Shown here: positions 40,469 through 52,456 of the stretch, piece after piece | Layout of the letters: the number at the start of each line of letters is the position of its first letter | Numbering within the stretch: the stretch's first letter is position 1 | Assembly: GCA_027625915.1 (NCBI GenBank) | Contig: JANTQA010000026.1 | Coordinates: 8,641,001-8,705,000, forward strand | DNA length: 64,000 bases | Direction: 5' to 3' | Source of the DNA: Anaeramoeba flamelloides | Lineage: Eukaryota > Metamonada > Anaeramoebidae | Notes under the pieces: model-generated | The model's database searches: none | What the model was told of the DNA's origin: nothing | What the model saw: the letters and a program-made list of their open reading frames with translations, nothing else | Translations under genes and position numbers: made by a program

Positions 40469-43360
40469 ATGTTCATAATTTCAGAACCAAAATTACTTAA
40501 AGAAATCAAATACGATCCAACACTGGCCGTTGATAACAGTCAACTCACACACACAAAAGGATCTAGCGTGAAAAGATCTTTAATATTTATGCAAGAAATG
40601 TTACAAAACCCATTGCTTTCGGTTGAAGAAGCATTTTCACCAAACTGTGTTCAACTGTTAAATTTGGTGAACATTTTATGTCCAACAAGGATGAACAAAG
40701 TAAAAAAAATCAGTTCCAAGAAGAAACAAAGGGAGGGCAATTTACTTGAATTTTTACGAGCAGCAAAGAGATCTCAATATGTTCTTCGGGACTTTCCAGC
40801 GAACGAGTATTTAAAAAAGGACTCAAACTCACAAAAACAAATGGCTTTAATTCTTTTACACTTCAAATCCGAATATGAGAAAAACGGGCAACAGCCATGT
40901 GAAGAAAACGAAATCCGAACATTTTTAATTTATGAAGATTTAGATTCCAAAAAGAAATCACAAAACTCAAGAAGGGTGAATGGGGTAAACCCTTTTTTGG
41001 TCCAAAAAAAGTCATTTGATTTGTTTCAAAAAAGGGAGAGTTGTCTGATGAAAAATATTTTTTCTTATCCAAAAACCAGTCGAAATAAATTTTTAAAATT
41101 CCGGAGTGTGGAGCTTGGGCACTCTTTAATTGAAGAACCTACCAAATTTAAAAAAAAAAAAAATACTCAATTTGATGAAGAATGGGATGAGGTTGATCTT
41201 GAACACGCTATCGATACCTTTGAAGAAACACCAAAAAAAAAAATTGAAAACAAAAAAAACAAAAACAACAGAAAAAAGAGAAATAAAAACAAAAATCAAA
41301 ACTTTGAATCCAATTCCTCTTTTGAAAAAGATAGTTTTGGCACCTCTTCTGATGACAAAAGTTCCCAAGATTTTGAAGATCAGTATAATAAGTACGGATT
41401 TAATTTTACTAGTTCTTCCTCTGTTGAAAATCCAAATTCAAATTCAGATCAAGACTCTTCTGCCTTTTCTTATTCTGATCATAAAAAAAACACTCCAATC
41501 AAAAACAAAAGAAAATCTTCAAAATTCCATTCAACGAATTCTTCTTCTTTCAATCACAACAGTCCTCAAAGTTCAAACGATTCCTCCAATTCAAATAATT
41601 TTGACAATTATGATAATTCATATAATTCGGATAATTCAAACAATTCATATAATTCATATAATTCATATAATTCCAAAAATTCATATAATTCAAATAATTC
41701 CCACAATTCATATAATTCATATAATTCATATAATTCGGATAATTCCAAAAATTCATATAATTCAGATAATTCGGATAATTCCCCCAATTCAAACAATTCA
41801 TATAATTCGGATAATTCATTTAGTTCATATAATTCAGAAGGCATGGGAGATTCTGAAGATTCTGAAAATATAACAAAGCATTCAAATAGGAATTATAAAA
41901 AAAATTCTTCAAGATCAAAACAGAACAATAGGAATTTTAATAGAAATAAAAATGAAAATCACAAAATGAAAACTAATTCAAAAACAAAAAAACAGATTCA
42001 TAAAAAACAAAACGATAATCCAAAAGGAAATTTAAAAAAATCAAAATCAAAATCAAAATCAACACCAAACACCAAAAGAACTTCAAAAAAAACAACCAAC
42101 AGGAAGCAAAAACAAAAAGAAAGACAAGATGAAGATCAAAAACAAATACAAGACGAACACCAATTAAATATAATATCTGTCCCACTAAAGTTAAACCCTG
42201 ATGAAGGATCACATGCAATAATTCCTTTGTTGATTAATAAAAAGAATATGTATTTAATTAACAATATATCGCAGATCTTTAAAAGATCTCCAAAAAATAA
42301 TCATAAAAAGCAAATTACCAAAAGCCCCAAAACAAGGGCATATTTGTATTTAATTTTTTATATAATAAATACCCTAGATAAATGGAAACAAAATAGTAAG
42401 ATGGCTTCTGTAAAGTTTTCTAAAAAATATGGATTTGAATCTTATCAACCAATTTGCAGTCAAGCTTACAAAGAAGCTGTAAAATTAGGCCAAAATGGAC
42501 ATTCCACGTTTAAAGTCAAAATATCGAAAGGAAACCATCAGACCCCCAAGAATGGCTTGATCGAATTGAATAAAAGTGAATTGATATTAAAATCAAATAA
42601 AAATAACGAAAGACCAATCTTGAAACATTCTTCATTTCAAGATTCATTCCAAATAGCTATTAAAAAAACAGATCCAAGTGAAATTTCAATAATTAAAAAG
42701 TCGACAAAAAAGCAACGCAATAAACAAAAAAATGAGCAATTTCAAATCAAATTTGATGATGAAATAAAAGCCATATCTGGAATAACCGCCATAACTTATT
42801 TTTTAAATAAATTTTGGAAGAATAAATCAAATAAATCTGGGAATTCAAAAAAAGTCACCGCGGTTGATAATAACCCCTTTCAAAAATCAGGAGAATCAAT
42901 TAATGACTTAGTTGACCATACAATACCGCCCCTGGTTACACCGAATAAGTCCTTCCATAAATTATTATCAGGGGTCAGTTATATAAATTCAAAGGATAAA
43001 CCAAAAACCATTCTCTTGCAATACATGGCCAACGATGGAGTCAATTTTTTAGTTGCAGTTATTAAGCAAAAGAAATTAACATTACTGCCTGGATTTTTGA
43101 AAATTAGAAAAAACAAAATGAAAGTTGGGATAGAAAAATCAGTAGCATACACTATACCCTGGAAATCCCGTCCAGAACTTAAAAATGATAAAGAAAATTC
43201 AACCCATTTTGTAATTGAATGGACACGTTCATCTACTTGCTCAACCACATCAATACCCTCAATTACAATTGCTTGTACTCGGCCCTCCGAACGAAGTTTA
43301 ATTACTAGAACAATCATTTATTTTGCTTCTGAATGGAGAAAAAACAATGTAAAAAAATAA
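40469..43360 (+). CDS. CH-like and PH-like domain protein
   Basis: An intact single-exon gene of 963 residues. Residues about 33-133 resemble a calponin-homology fold: SFxPNCVQLLNLVNILCP, then GNLLEFLRAAKR and a closing QKQMALILLHF helix, as in the 'L..l.N.l.P ... N+..Fl.a' CH pattern; the actin-binding consensus is weak. Residues about 280-560 are low complexity: acidic/serine, then (Y/D/N)NS triplets at about 371-460, then K/N/S/Q. Residues about 677-790 and 832-960 are beta-rich with closing helices (TAITYFLNKFWKN; RTIIYFASEWRKN) in the PH-like manner of the giant gene at 29.8-35.8 kb. A cytoskeleton- or membrane-linked scaffold is inference. Homology between the two genes is suspected, not shown. 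Confidence 0.75.
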   Translation: MFIISEPKLLKEIKYDPTLAVDNSQLTHTKGSSVKRSLIFMQEMLQNPLLSVEEAFSPNCVQLLNLVNILCPTRMNKVKKISSKKKQREGNLLEFLRAAKRSQYVLRDFPANEYLKKDSNSQKQMALILLHFKSEYEKNGQQPCEENEIRTFLIYEDLDSKKKSQNSRRVNGVNPFLVQKKSFDLFQKRESCLMKNIFSYPKTSRNKFLKFRSVELGHSLIEEPTKFKKKKNTQFDEEWDEVDLEHAIDTFEETPKKKIENKKNKNNRKKRNKNKNQNFESNSSFEKDSFGTSSDDKSSQDFEDQYNKYGFNFTSSSSVENPNSNSDQDSSAFSYSDHKKNTPIKNKRKSSKFHSTNSSSFNHNSPQSSNDSSNSNNFDNYDNSYNSDNSNNSYNSYNSYNSKNSYNSNNSHNSYNSYNSYNSDNSKNSYNSDNSDNSPNSNNSYNSDNSFSSYNSEGMGDSEDSENITKHSNRNYKKNSSRSKQNNRNFNRNKNENHKMKTNSKTKKQIHKKQNDNPKGNLKKSKSKSKSTPNTKRTSKKTTNRKQKQKERQDEDQKQIQDEHQLNIISVPLKLNPDEGSHAIIPLLINKKNMYLINNISQIFKRSPKNNHKKQITKSPKTRAYLYLIFYIINTLDKWKQNSKMASVKFSKKYGFESYQPICSQAYKEAVKLGQNGHSTFKVKISKGNHQTPKNGLIELNKSELILKSNKNNERPILKHSSFQDSFQIAIKKTDPSEISIIKKSTKKQRNKQKNEQFQIKFDDEIKAISGITAITYFLNKFWKNKSNKSGNSKKVTAVDNNPFQKSGESINDLVDHTIPPLVTPNKSFHKLLSGVSYINSKDKPKTILLQYMANDGVNFLVAVIKQKKLTLLPGFLKIRKNKMKVGIEKSVAYTIPWKSRPELKNDKENSTHFVIEWTRSSTCSTTSIPSITIACTRPSERSLITRTIIYFASEWRKNNVKK
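41585..41840 (+). repeat. In-frame codon repeat coding (Y/D/N)NS triplets
   Basis: Imperfect 9-base units (TATAATTCA, GATAATTCG, AACAATTCA) repeated about 28 times inside the CH/PH-like gene, giving YNS, DNS, KNS and NNS triplets. Open reading on the other frames of both strands is a by-product of this repeat. Confidence 0.85.
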
Positions 43361-45085
43361 TTATTATTAATATTAGTTTAGAATTTGTAACGATTATTGT
43401 TTTTTTTTAATTTATTGACAAGATATTTTTTGATATGATTACATAATGGAAGAATTTATAATTTTAATTCGAGAAAAACATTTAAAAATATAATTAAAGC
43501 TTTTTTAAAATTTTGGATCTATTTTTTGTTTTTTTTTTTTTTGTTTTTTGAAAATAAAGGAAAGTAATATGTATTTCGGATTTTTGTTTTGGAATCTTTT
43601 CAAGGAAAATTTAAAATTCAAATTGAGAAAAAAGTATCCAAAAGCGAAAAATTTTTTCAAATAATAACCAAATTTTTTTGTATTTTATAATAGAATGATT
43701 TTTAACATCAATAGAGAAGTGTAAAATACAAATTTGTTTCCCTTAGAAAATTTTTTTTTTCAGTCAAAGGTAGACAGTTGTAATTTGTGAATTACATGTG
43801 TTAAAATGTTTGAAGGGATATTCGAAGAAAAGATTTTATTTTGTAAATTTCAAACTTTGAAAACATTTTTTCACAAATTTTACTTTTTTCTTTTTTTTTC
43901 AAATTTTTTATAATACTTTTTTGTTTTGAAATATTTTTTTTCTAATAAAAATAGCAAGTTACAAAGTTAAAAAATGTTCTTCTAATGTTACTGAAAGTAT
44001 AAAACACAATTGTGAAAAATTATTAATAATTTCTATTGGAATTTTCTAAGATCTTCAATTTTAGATCAGAACAAACATTATTGTTTTGTTTCTCAATATT
44101 GGCACTAATACTTTTAGGTTTTCAAAATTTAAGAAAATCTATTGATTTATTAAAATTACTCAAAACTTATATCAACTATTCTTTAATGTACTCTATTTAC
44201 TTATTTCTTTTTTAACCTTCAAATGACAATTATTGAAAATAATAGATATAAAGAAAAAAAAATATTTTTGAATCACCGCTTTGACACCAACAAAGTTTTG
44301 ATATTTTTGTTTTTTGTTATCACTAAACACCACTGATGATGAAATTTCCAAAAAAAAAAAAAAAAATGTTTTTTTTTTGGAAAGTAACATATTAACTCAA
44401 ATACCCTTTCAAAACTTTAAGCGTAAGAACATGAATTTCATGATTATGAATTATTGAAACTAATTTCAAAATACCACTTTTAACAAATTAATTTATTGAT
44501 ATTGATTTTTTTAATTTTCTTATTAAATATTAATAGCTAATTTTTATCATATGAATGACATACTCTACAAAGTTAGAAATAAATTCTTTTCTATATTTAT
44601 GTTAATATTTTAAACAATAAGTTCAAAATTGATTTGATTGTTTTTTATCACATAGTAATACATGTATGATGTTTTTTTTTCTGTAGTTGGGCTGAATTTT
44701 CATATCAGTGAAATTTTGATAATAACTCAAATAATTGGGTTTTTTAAAGAATGAAATTTGAATTTATATTATTATGAAACATTTCAACAGAATGCTGTAG
44801 AATGTAGCGAATACCAACGGGGTATCATAATTTAGTAATTTGTAGAAATTGGGTATGATAAACATTTAACTCAATTCTTTGATAATTTTCCTAACTAAAG
44901 GAAAGTTTTCTCGGGATATTCTTTTTTATTGTGAAAATCAATAACTTTCACTAATGAACAGATAATTCTCCAAAAAATAACTAAATTTCTAATCTTCTAA
45001 ATTAATTAATTCATTCTCTGTGCTATTTAGGATTATTGTTAAGTTCAATCAAATCTTAAAGTTTCTGGTTAATTATAATATTTTA
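43361..45085. other. Intergenic AT-rich DNA
   Basis: No gene seen. Around 43983-44062 lies one copy of a dispersed repeat (TTTCTATTGGAATTTTCTAA + GATCTTCAATTTTAG) that recurs inverted at about 52018-52110 and partly at 4600. Confidence 0.5.
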
Positions 45086-45277
45086 CAGTCGGTTTCAAAT
45101 AAGGCACAAACTTTTAACGAAATTTAAGGTACAGAAAAATCTCAAATAAAAGCATAAAATTTATAAATTTTATTTTTACAAATTATTTTACAATAATCTT
45201 AATTTTGCGCCTTAATTTGAGATTTTTATTATGCCTTAAATTTCGTTGAATTTTGTGCCTTAAAGTGGAACTGACTA
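45086..45277. mobile_element. TA-flanked MITE, CAGTCAGTTCC family, copy 2
   Basis: A 192-bp element starting CAGTCGGTTTCAAATAAGGC and ending ...CCTTAAAGTGGAACTGACTA, flanked by TA (45084-45085 and 45278-45279). It shares TTTAACGAAATTTAAGG and AATTTGAGATTTTTATTATG with the copy at 14733. Sequence difference between the copies suggests old insertions. Confidence 0.85.
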
Positions 45278-45279
45278 TA

Positions 45280-46781
45280 CATAATATTGTCTAATATTGA
45301 TTTTATTTAATATGTAATAGATATATATTAATTATTTTGAATTTAAATTGTTTTCTTACCAAAATTATCATATTTGTAATTTTCTATTTTGTTTACAGAA
45401 TAAGAATTAGATAGCTTCTATTTATTTTGGGTATTTCATCAATGGTATAATTAATCGAAGAATTCAATATATGAAGTTTATCTTTTATCATTATAATTTC
45501 GAAAGGATCTGTTAATTATTATAATATAAAATATTTAGATAATCTAATTTTTAAGTATTTTTTAATTTTTTAATATTTTAAATTTTAATATATATTAAAA
45601 TATTTTTTTAGCTTGGTTAAATTAATTTTGTACAACATATACCACAGCATTCACCAATCAGATTTTCATTCTTTTTAATTATTTTAATTTTTTTCATACC
45701 TTATTAAAAAATTTTTTTTCCAAAAATTTTGATTCACGAAAAATCCATACTTAATTCAACCAGTAAATTTATTATAAGATTCTTGATTATTTCTTATTTT
45801 TATCAATTCTATTTTTAATCAGATGAAATAAATATGCCCAACTAAAAATATTTTTCATTAATTGATCAATTTTTTATTAACTGTTATTGTCTTTATTAAT
45901 AATACCTTTGTAAACTTTAAATATATTTCTCAATTTTTTTTATAGAATTTCGTATTTGAAATGAACTTTTATTTATACAATATTATTAGTAATTCTTTTG
46001 GTGAAATATTGGTGTATTTGATAATTTTAAAAAATTTTTTGATTACAATCTTTAACAATAATGGTATTATTAATAATAATTTTTAGAACCAATATATGAT
46101 TTTCTATTGGGTTAAAATTGTTAACAATATTTATTATTGTATTTAATTAAGATGGGGCTGATATAATTTATTCGTTTATATTGTAGATTTTGGAAGAATA
46201 CCAAACTTATTGTTTTTCTTGTTTTAATATAATTTATAAGCTACTTTAGTGATTCATAGTTTTTTTATATGGTATTAATTTCTTCAAAAATATTAATTAT
46301 TCTGTTTTAAAATAAATATCTCCAAGTTGAAATAAACGTAAATCATTGTCAAATTCATTTCAAAATTTTTTACCCTAAAAAAAGGCTTTTTTTCTAAACT
46401 AGATACCCATACAATTGTCTTTAAACTAAAAATCATAAAGATGATAGCCTGGTGAATTTGAAGATCTGGAATTTTGATTGTATTGTTAATAAGGTTTATT
46501 AAAAGGATGAAAGTTCAGTTAAAGTAATATATTTTGTTGAACTTTAATTTTTCAATTTCTTTTTTTCAAACCAGTAAGATAATTTAATAAGTGCTAATTT
46601 ACTTTTTGGATAATTTAAGATAAAAAGAACTCTTTTAAGGTTGAGATTTAAATATTTTATCAACTTTAAATATTAATGACACTCAACAAAAATTATTAGT
46701 GTGGTATGATTTTAACCTAAAAATAAATTTCCTATAAATTCCAAACGATTCTATTTCATTTTTTTCAAGTTAATTTAATTA
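45280..46781. other. Intergenic region upstream of Mon1
   Basis: AT-rich. 46340-46560 aligns with the decayed repeat at 22085-22310 (ATAGCCTGGTGAATTTGAAG; GTTAATAAGGTTTATTAAAA). No gene. The Mon1 start is preceded by TTAATTTAATTA, with no clear core promoter. Confidence 0.5.
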
Positions 46782-49700
46782 ATGACAACTTTAAATGAAC
46801 AACAAATAAATGAAAATAAAGATAGTGAAAATACTAGTTCTTTAGGAATTAACAAAGATCAAATCCAAGAAGAAAAAAAAGAAAATGAAAACGAAAAACA
46901 AGAAGAAGAAAAACAAGAAAAAAAAAAAGAAATCGAAAAAGAAAATATCAATAATCGTGAAATAGAAAAAGAAAACGAAGAACAAGAAAAAGGTAATCAT
47001 GAAAATGAAAAAGAAGAACAAGAAGAAGAAAAACAAGAAGAAGAAAAACAAGAAGAACAAGAAAAAGAAGAAGAAGAAAAAGAAAAAGAAGAAGAAGAAG
47101 AAGAGAATCTTTCTTCGGTTCAAGTAGGAGAAGAAGATTTAAAAAAAAAAGCGGAAAATTTCAATCAGCAAATCTCACAGTTTCGAGGGAGAAGATACCA
47201 AAAGCATGAAGAAGAGGGGATACACGACGAAAAGTGGAGGAACCATAAAAAGCATTACTTAGTTCTAACACAAGCTGGAAAGCCAATCTATACACGCTAT
47301 GGATCAGACTCGAAGCTTTCAAGTTTTATATGTGTCCCCCAGGCGTTGGTAGCATTTGTCATCGATCTTGGTGATGAAATCAAGTGTTTAAAAGCCGACA
47401 AGCATAACATTGTGTTTGATATTAGGGGACCAATTATTTTGGTTTGCGTTTCAAAATTGGATGAATCCACAGAACAAATTAAAAAGCAACTAAAATACTT
47501 ACACTCACAAATCATCTTTTTTTTATCGATAAGGGGCACTGAAATGTTAAACGACAGACCACATTTAGATCTTCGTTCTTATTTAGGTGGCACAACCAAA
47601 TTTTTCGATTCTTTAATCCATCGGATGAATTCTTATGATTTTATAACAGATTCAATTAAATATTTAAAACTCAAGCCTAGCATTAGAGAAAAGGTGGCTA
47701 ATGCCTTACGTGAAACCAAATTTAAATTTTTAAGATTTGCAATCTTGTTAACAGATTCTGGTATAATCCATTTAACACAAACTAAAAAAAAGCCCATCTC
47801 GACTCATGATCTTTTCTTGTTGCAAAATTTTTCTCAAGACCCCGCCTTTAGGCCAAACGAAATTTGGTCTCCTCTATGTTTACCAGATTATAACTCAAAA
47901 GCATTTGTCCATGCCTATTTAAATTACATTGACAAAAAACAAAAAATTTGTTTATTATTAATAAGCATAGACCCTACAGGCTTTATGGATTTGAAAACTC
48001 AAAGCGAAAAAGTTGTAAAGGTATGGAATTTTTTTTTTTTTTTTTTTACCTTCTCCGGTTATATGTCTTTCGCTTCAATTTCGGTATTTTTTATTTTTTC
48101 TAATTTTTGTAAATCGACACCAAAAATAATATTGTCTCTAATGTGAGTATTAATAATTGAAAGGGAAATTATTGATCAATAAACTAATAAAGAAAAAAAT
48201 TACCAAATAGAATAAACTGAAACATTTTTTTGCTTATTGTGAAAACATAATTAAAAATATATTAATTTGGAATTGAATGAAGGGTTATTTGTTGGAATTT
48301 GAATTAAACAAGGTTAAAAAAGTTTAGATACTCGGTTTTTTGATCATAAGAGGTTCATCTAAATATATTTGTATTGAAAAAACGAAATGTATTGAAATAC
48401 TATAATTTTTCGAAACATAAGAAGATATCATTTTTTTTTTTTTTGGAATAATTTATTGGAATACCACCATTACAATTTCAAATTCTAAAGGATAAAACGT
48501 TATTTAGTTTAGAATAAGACTGAAAAACATTATTTAATTGCTTTTTTTTGTTAGTGAAATTTTCTTTAAAAAATCAAATTTTTAATAGACATCGGGGATT
48601 TGGTACTCGTTTTCATTAATGAGATTTACTTTTTAAGATTATTTATAACAAAGTGGACTTTAAAAAATCACAAATATATACCGGGAAGAAAACAATTTAT
48701 AACTTGAATGTTTTGTAGTGGTTAGATTTTATCTTTTTTTGGTTGAAGAAAATAACAAAAAAGAAAATTTAATTCCTCAACTCATTGAAAGAATAGTTTA
48801 ATTTCAATTTTGGTTTTAAAATTGTTTTTTTTTAGTAGTGTGTGTTCCACTCAGTACAGAAAAAACGGAGTTGTATTTTTTCAGGAAAAAAATTCAAATG
48901 AAATTTCAATTTGTACATAATTATTATAAAATGGTTTTCTTGATTTCTTCGAATTCCCAAGAAAAAAATCAACTATTCCATCCTCTATTTGGACTGATCT
49001 TGAAATTGTTTTGATTTTAATAACTAAAAAATAATAATATTTTGAAAATATTTTTATTTTTTTTCGATTTTTTATCAAAAGATACCGGAGGTTTTTAGAA
49101 CCAAAAAAAGTGAATCAAGAGTTGGGTTTTAACAATATTCTAATCAAATCTAGATGTTTATATTCATTAAAACAAATTCTTTCAAAAAAACATTATTCCC
49201 GTATATTAGAAGTTTTGATAATAACATATATTATCATGGTATTAACAATAAATTTCGCAATAGCATTAAAAAATCGCGATTAGTCCAACTTTATCGCCAA
49301 TAATCATAAAATCGCGATATTCAACATTATCACGAAAAAATGATATATCGAAAAATTGAAAAATTATTTTTTTAAAATTACCTTAAAAAAATCTCTTGAC
49401 TTTTACAATGCTTTCCCCCTTTAAAAATGTTTGAAAGTGTTTTCAAGAATTGTTAATTATCTCCAAGTGTTTGAAAGTTTTGAAAGACAGAAAACTTTTA
49501 TAAATGAATGAGTTTGTTTGTTGTGGAAAAAAATTTTTTTCTTTTCATTTTTTTACCAACAAAATACAAAATCTCAAACAAATTTTATGATCATACTAAT
49601 AATCTACAATTTCAATAAAAGTTAACAAAAAAATGGCAAAATCAAAGTAAAAATTTATTTTTAATTAGTTATTAAAAAACTGAATTCAAAATTCAATAAA

Positions 49701-51153
49701 AACCAAGTAAAATTAAAAAAATGCATTTATTCTTTTTTCTTTAAAATTAATTTTTATAAAGATTTTCTAAGAATACAAATATAATTTTTTCAGTACGTAA
49801 TTTTTATAAATAGTGATAATCATTATAGAAAAAAATATTGAATTTATAATTTAAATTTGATATTCCTCTATAGCCAAATTTAATTTTAAACAATAATAAT
49901 TAAAAAAATTATCAACATTTTTATTATTATTGGATCTATTGTTAAGAATTTAGTGTTTAAAAAACAAAACGCCTTCACTATTAAAGAGAGCATTTTGAAG
50001 TGACTAAATTTGTAGCTTCCAATTCAAAAAGAGTGAATAAACAGACACGGTAGTTAGAAGTATTTGAAACTTAATTTAGTTTTCTTATATAAAATTGAAA
50101 TAAAGAGTATAGACTTCAAAAAAAAAAAATGAACAAGACAAAATAGGATGAATAAAAATGAAGTATAAAAAAATCAAGAAATAAAAAAATAAAAAAGTTA
50201 AAAATAGATAAGAAAAATGTTTAGAGTTATTGAAATCGAGATGGATTTGCCTGTGGGTATATGATCCAGAATAATTATATTTGAAATCCTTTTTCCTCAT
50301 TTTTTATACCGTGTTGGGTCTATTTTTATTATTATCATTTAAAAAAATAAAAAATTATATTTTTTTTCTGACATTTGAATTTTTCAAAAATAATTGAAAT
50401 ATTTTTCACCAAAAAACTAAGAAAAATCTTAATAATTACTAATTTAAAAAAAAAAAAAAGCAATAAAAGATTAAAAAATATCATGAACTGAGTTTTTTAT
50501 TCTTCTTCATTCTAACTTATTATTAATTCAATTGTTTAATAAATATTAAATTATAATTTTATACTTTATTTTATTTGAGATATTTTGAAAAATATATTTA
50601 TTTTTTATGAATACAAAAATTAAAAAAATGAAAAAATTTCTTAAAGTTTTGAAACAATTTTTTAAATATTTTTTTTTATTATTATTATTCCTTATTAATA
50701 TCATTATATATTGGCATATAAAGACTTTAACACAGGATGGGACGCTTGATAAGATAAGTCATGCACTAGAAAAAACAGAATCCATAAGTGTGAAAAGTTT
50801 GAAAATAAAAAAAATTACGACATTTTATATATAAAAATAAAGAAAATAATCAATGTTTTACGATGAAGCCAGCATTGCCCTATACTTTAAAAAGTGAAAG
50901 GAAAAGATTGTATACCCTTTATAAAACAACAAGATCGGGGTTATTACTCGATTCAAAAATTCAAAACAAACAATATTCATCAACTTCAGAGAAAGAAGTC
51001 TTGATTGCAACAATAACAGATGACTATGAATTATATACTGTATTTCATCCTTTAATTTCTAAAAATGAAGCTATTGAAGGTGAAGTGCAGGTATTAAATT
51101 GGATTAAAAAAAATGAGGAATCTTTATTTTCTCATAATATTCAATTTTGGTAA
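46782..51153 (+). CDS. MON1: Vacuolar fusion protein Mon1
   Basis: Exon 1 (46782-48020, 413 codons) has a K/E/Q-rich N-terminus followed by Mon1 longin domains: KHYLVLTQAGKPIYTRYGSD, ALVAFVIDLGDEIKCLKA, GPIILVCVSK, then LCLPDYNSKAFVHAYLNY and ICLLLISIDPTGF. It ends at GTATGG in phase 0. Exon 2 starts at 50736 (or 50724) in phase 0 and reads LDKISHALEKTESISVKSLK, then, after a one-base frame change in an A8 run (50807-50814), LRHFIYKNK (human HFLYKSK) and DDYELYTVFHPLISKNEAIE...LNWIKKNEESLF, the Mon1 C-terminus. Length is about 551 residues, normal for Mon1. Family knowledge: Mon1-Ccz1 is the exchange factor that activates Rab7 on late endosomes. The intron is 2.7 kb. The frame break is either an assembly error or a damaged allele. 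Confidence 0.9.
48021..50735 (+). other. Large Mon1 intron
   Basis: GTATGG...ACACAG intron of about 2.7 kb (about 2.7 kb also if the acceptor is 50723). It opens with an 18-base T run. Contents are AT-rich with no ORF of note. The only distinct stretch is 49262-49330, which has two TCGCGAT palindromes. Confidence 0.75.
49262..49330. repeat. Degenerate inverted motif with TCGCGAT
   Basis: AAATCGCGATTAGTCCAACT, TTATCGCCAATAATCATAAA and ATCGCGATATTCAACATTAT in a row. CpG is otherwise scarce here, so two copies of the palindrome TCGCGAT plus one TATCGCC within 70 bases are notable. Function unknown. Confidence 0.5.
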
Positions 51154-51289
51154 TCGATGATTTTTATTATTATTATTATTTTGTTTGTTTGCTTTTCTTT
51201 ATTAATTGAAAATTTAATATTATTTATAAAATTAATTAAAAATAAATAACAAAATTAAAACCCACATTTTTAATACAATGCCATATTGT
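51154..51289 (+). other. 3' flank of Mon1
   Basis: T-rich stretch with (ATT)n at 51165-51180 and AAATAAA-type sequences near 51240 that could serve as polyadenylation signals. Confidence 0.3.
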
Positions 51290-51785
51290 TTATCTATACA
51301 AAAAATCCATTTCAAAAATTGTTACTCGCCTGAAATAATAAATTTGAAAAAAAATAAATATATTGTTTTGGATTCAAGAATAACTAATTATTAAAAATTA
51401 TTAATAATTCACTGATACATTATTCAAAACATATGAAAACCTTATATTTTACAAATTATAAACAATAAAATCAAAACCTAAAAAAAAAAAGTAAATAAAA
51501 ATTTATGAAATGTGCATTACAAATTTTTTATTACTCAACTTTCATTGAAAAAAGAAAAATTTGAATATTTGAATGTTCATTTTTCTATTCATTTTAAAAG
51601 ACATCACAGACTCTCAATTTTGTTAGTAATTATTTGTCTTTTGGAAGATATTTTTTTTTCCACTTGGTTTTTCGAAAAGAAATAAAAAATTATCTTTTAA
51701 AATTTGTAAAAGAAAAGTAAAAATAAAAAAGAAAAATTAAAAAAAAATTAAAAAAAAAAGCAAAACAAAAAAAAAAAATTCAGAA
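51290..51785 (+). repeat. ~500-bp duplicated segment, copy 2
   Basis: Homologous to 24210-24715 in the same order (TTTCAAAAATTGTTACTCGC, CTGAAATAATAAATTTG, ACTTTCATTGAAAAAAG, TTTTAAAAGACATCACAGAC), ending in an A-rich tract directly before a coding-like start at 51786. Clearly diverged from copy 1. Confidence 0.6.
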
Positions 51786-52033
51786 ATGGATGAAAAAATA
51801 AACTTTGATTCTGTAAAAATGTCTAGAATTGTTTTAAAATATCAATTATTTTTTATAATTGACCCTTGAAGAACAAATAATAAATATGTCGAATAATACA
51901 CATCAAAGTATTGCTGATATCCGTCTGAAACAAATACTAATAAATCAATAGATTTTCTTAAAAATTGAAAAACGCAAATTCATTGATCCCATTGAGAAAA
52001 ACAACAATGTTCATTTTGATCTTTAATTGAAGA
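51786..52033 (+). pseudogene. Broken small gene or orphan exons
   Basis: Begins MDEKINFDSVKMSRIV, then in the next frame reads LTLEEQIINMSNNTHQSIAD + IRLKQILINQ, a TAG, and in the same frame IFLKIEKRKFIDPIEKNNNV. The blocks look like true protein sequence with one frame change and one internal stop. No domain recognised. It may be a pseudogene or an unsolved exon set. Confidence 0.35.
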
Positions 52034-52456
52034 CCAAATAAAATTTCAATAGAAATAAATATCATTTCTTTACAACCATTTTTACTGTTTCAGTCAAATT
52101 AGAATAACATTTTTTTACCTGGTGACTTGAGATTTTTGAAAAAAAAAAAATTAAAAATGAAATTAGGTGTACTCAAATAGAATCAAAAAGAAAATAGAAA
52201 AAAAAATGAAAAAATTTCCAAACCTTCGGATTACCGAAATTGATTTTTTAATTCTTATATTGAATCAAACCCTTTAAATGTATATGATTTTCTCCACCAC
52301 TGAGCATACTTTGATCATAAAATTATATTTATATATATATATATATATATATCTATATTATTATTACGATATATAAAAATCACATTTCTGATGATTTTTT
52401 TGATTTCATTAAACATGTTTTACGGGTCTGAGGGACAGATAAAATTCTTGTTTCTG
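52034..52456. other. Spacer with (AT)n tract
   Basis: Contains the inverted copy of the TTTCTATTGG repeat (52034-52110), an (AT)n tract at 52329-52353 and no gene. Confidence 0.5.

Noticed and set aside
41550-41844. Minus-strand ORFs with NYMNYMN and ELYELYEL repeats
   Set aside because: Shadows of the (Y/D/N)NS codon repeat in the plus-strand CH/PH-like gene; no independent support.
41130-41873. 247-codon plus-strand ORF rich in I/T/H
   Set aside because: Alternate frame of the same low-complexity region; the main frame is longer, with domains on both sides.
46842-47123. Phe-rich minus-strand ORF
   Set aside because: Antisense shadow of the K/E-rich N-terminus of Mon1; GAA/AAA codons read backwards give F-rich frames.
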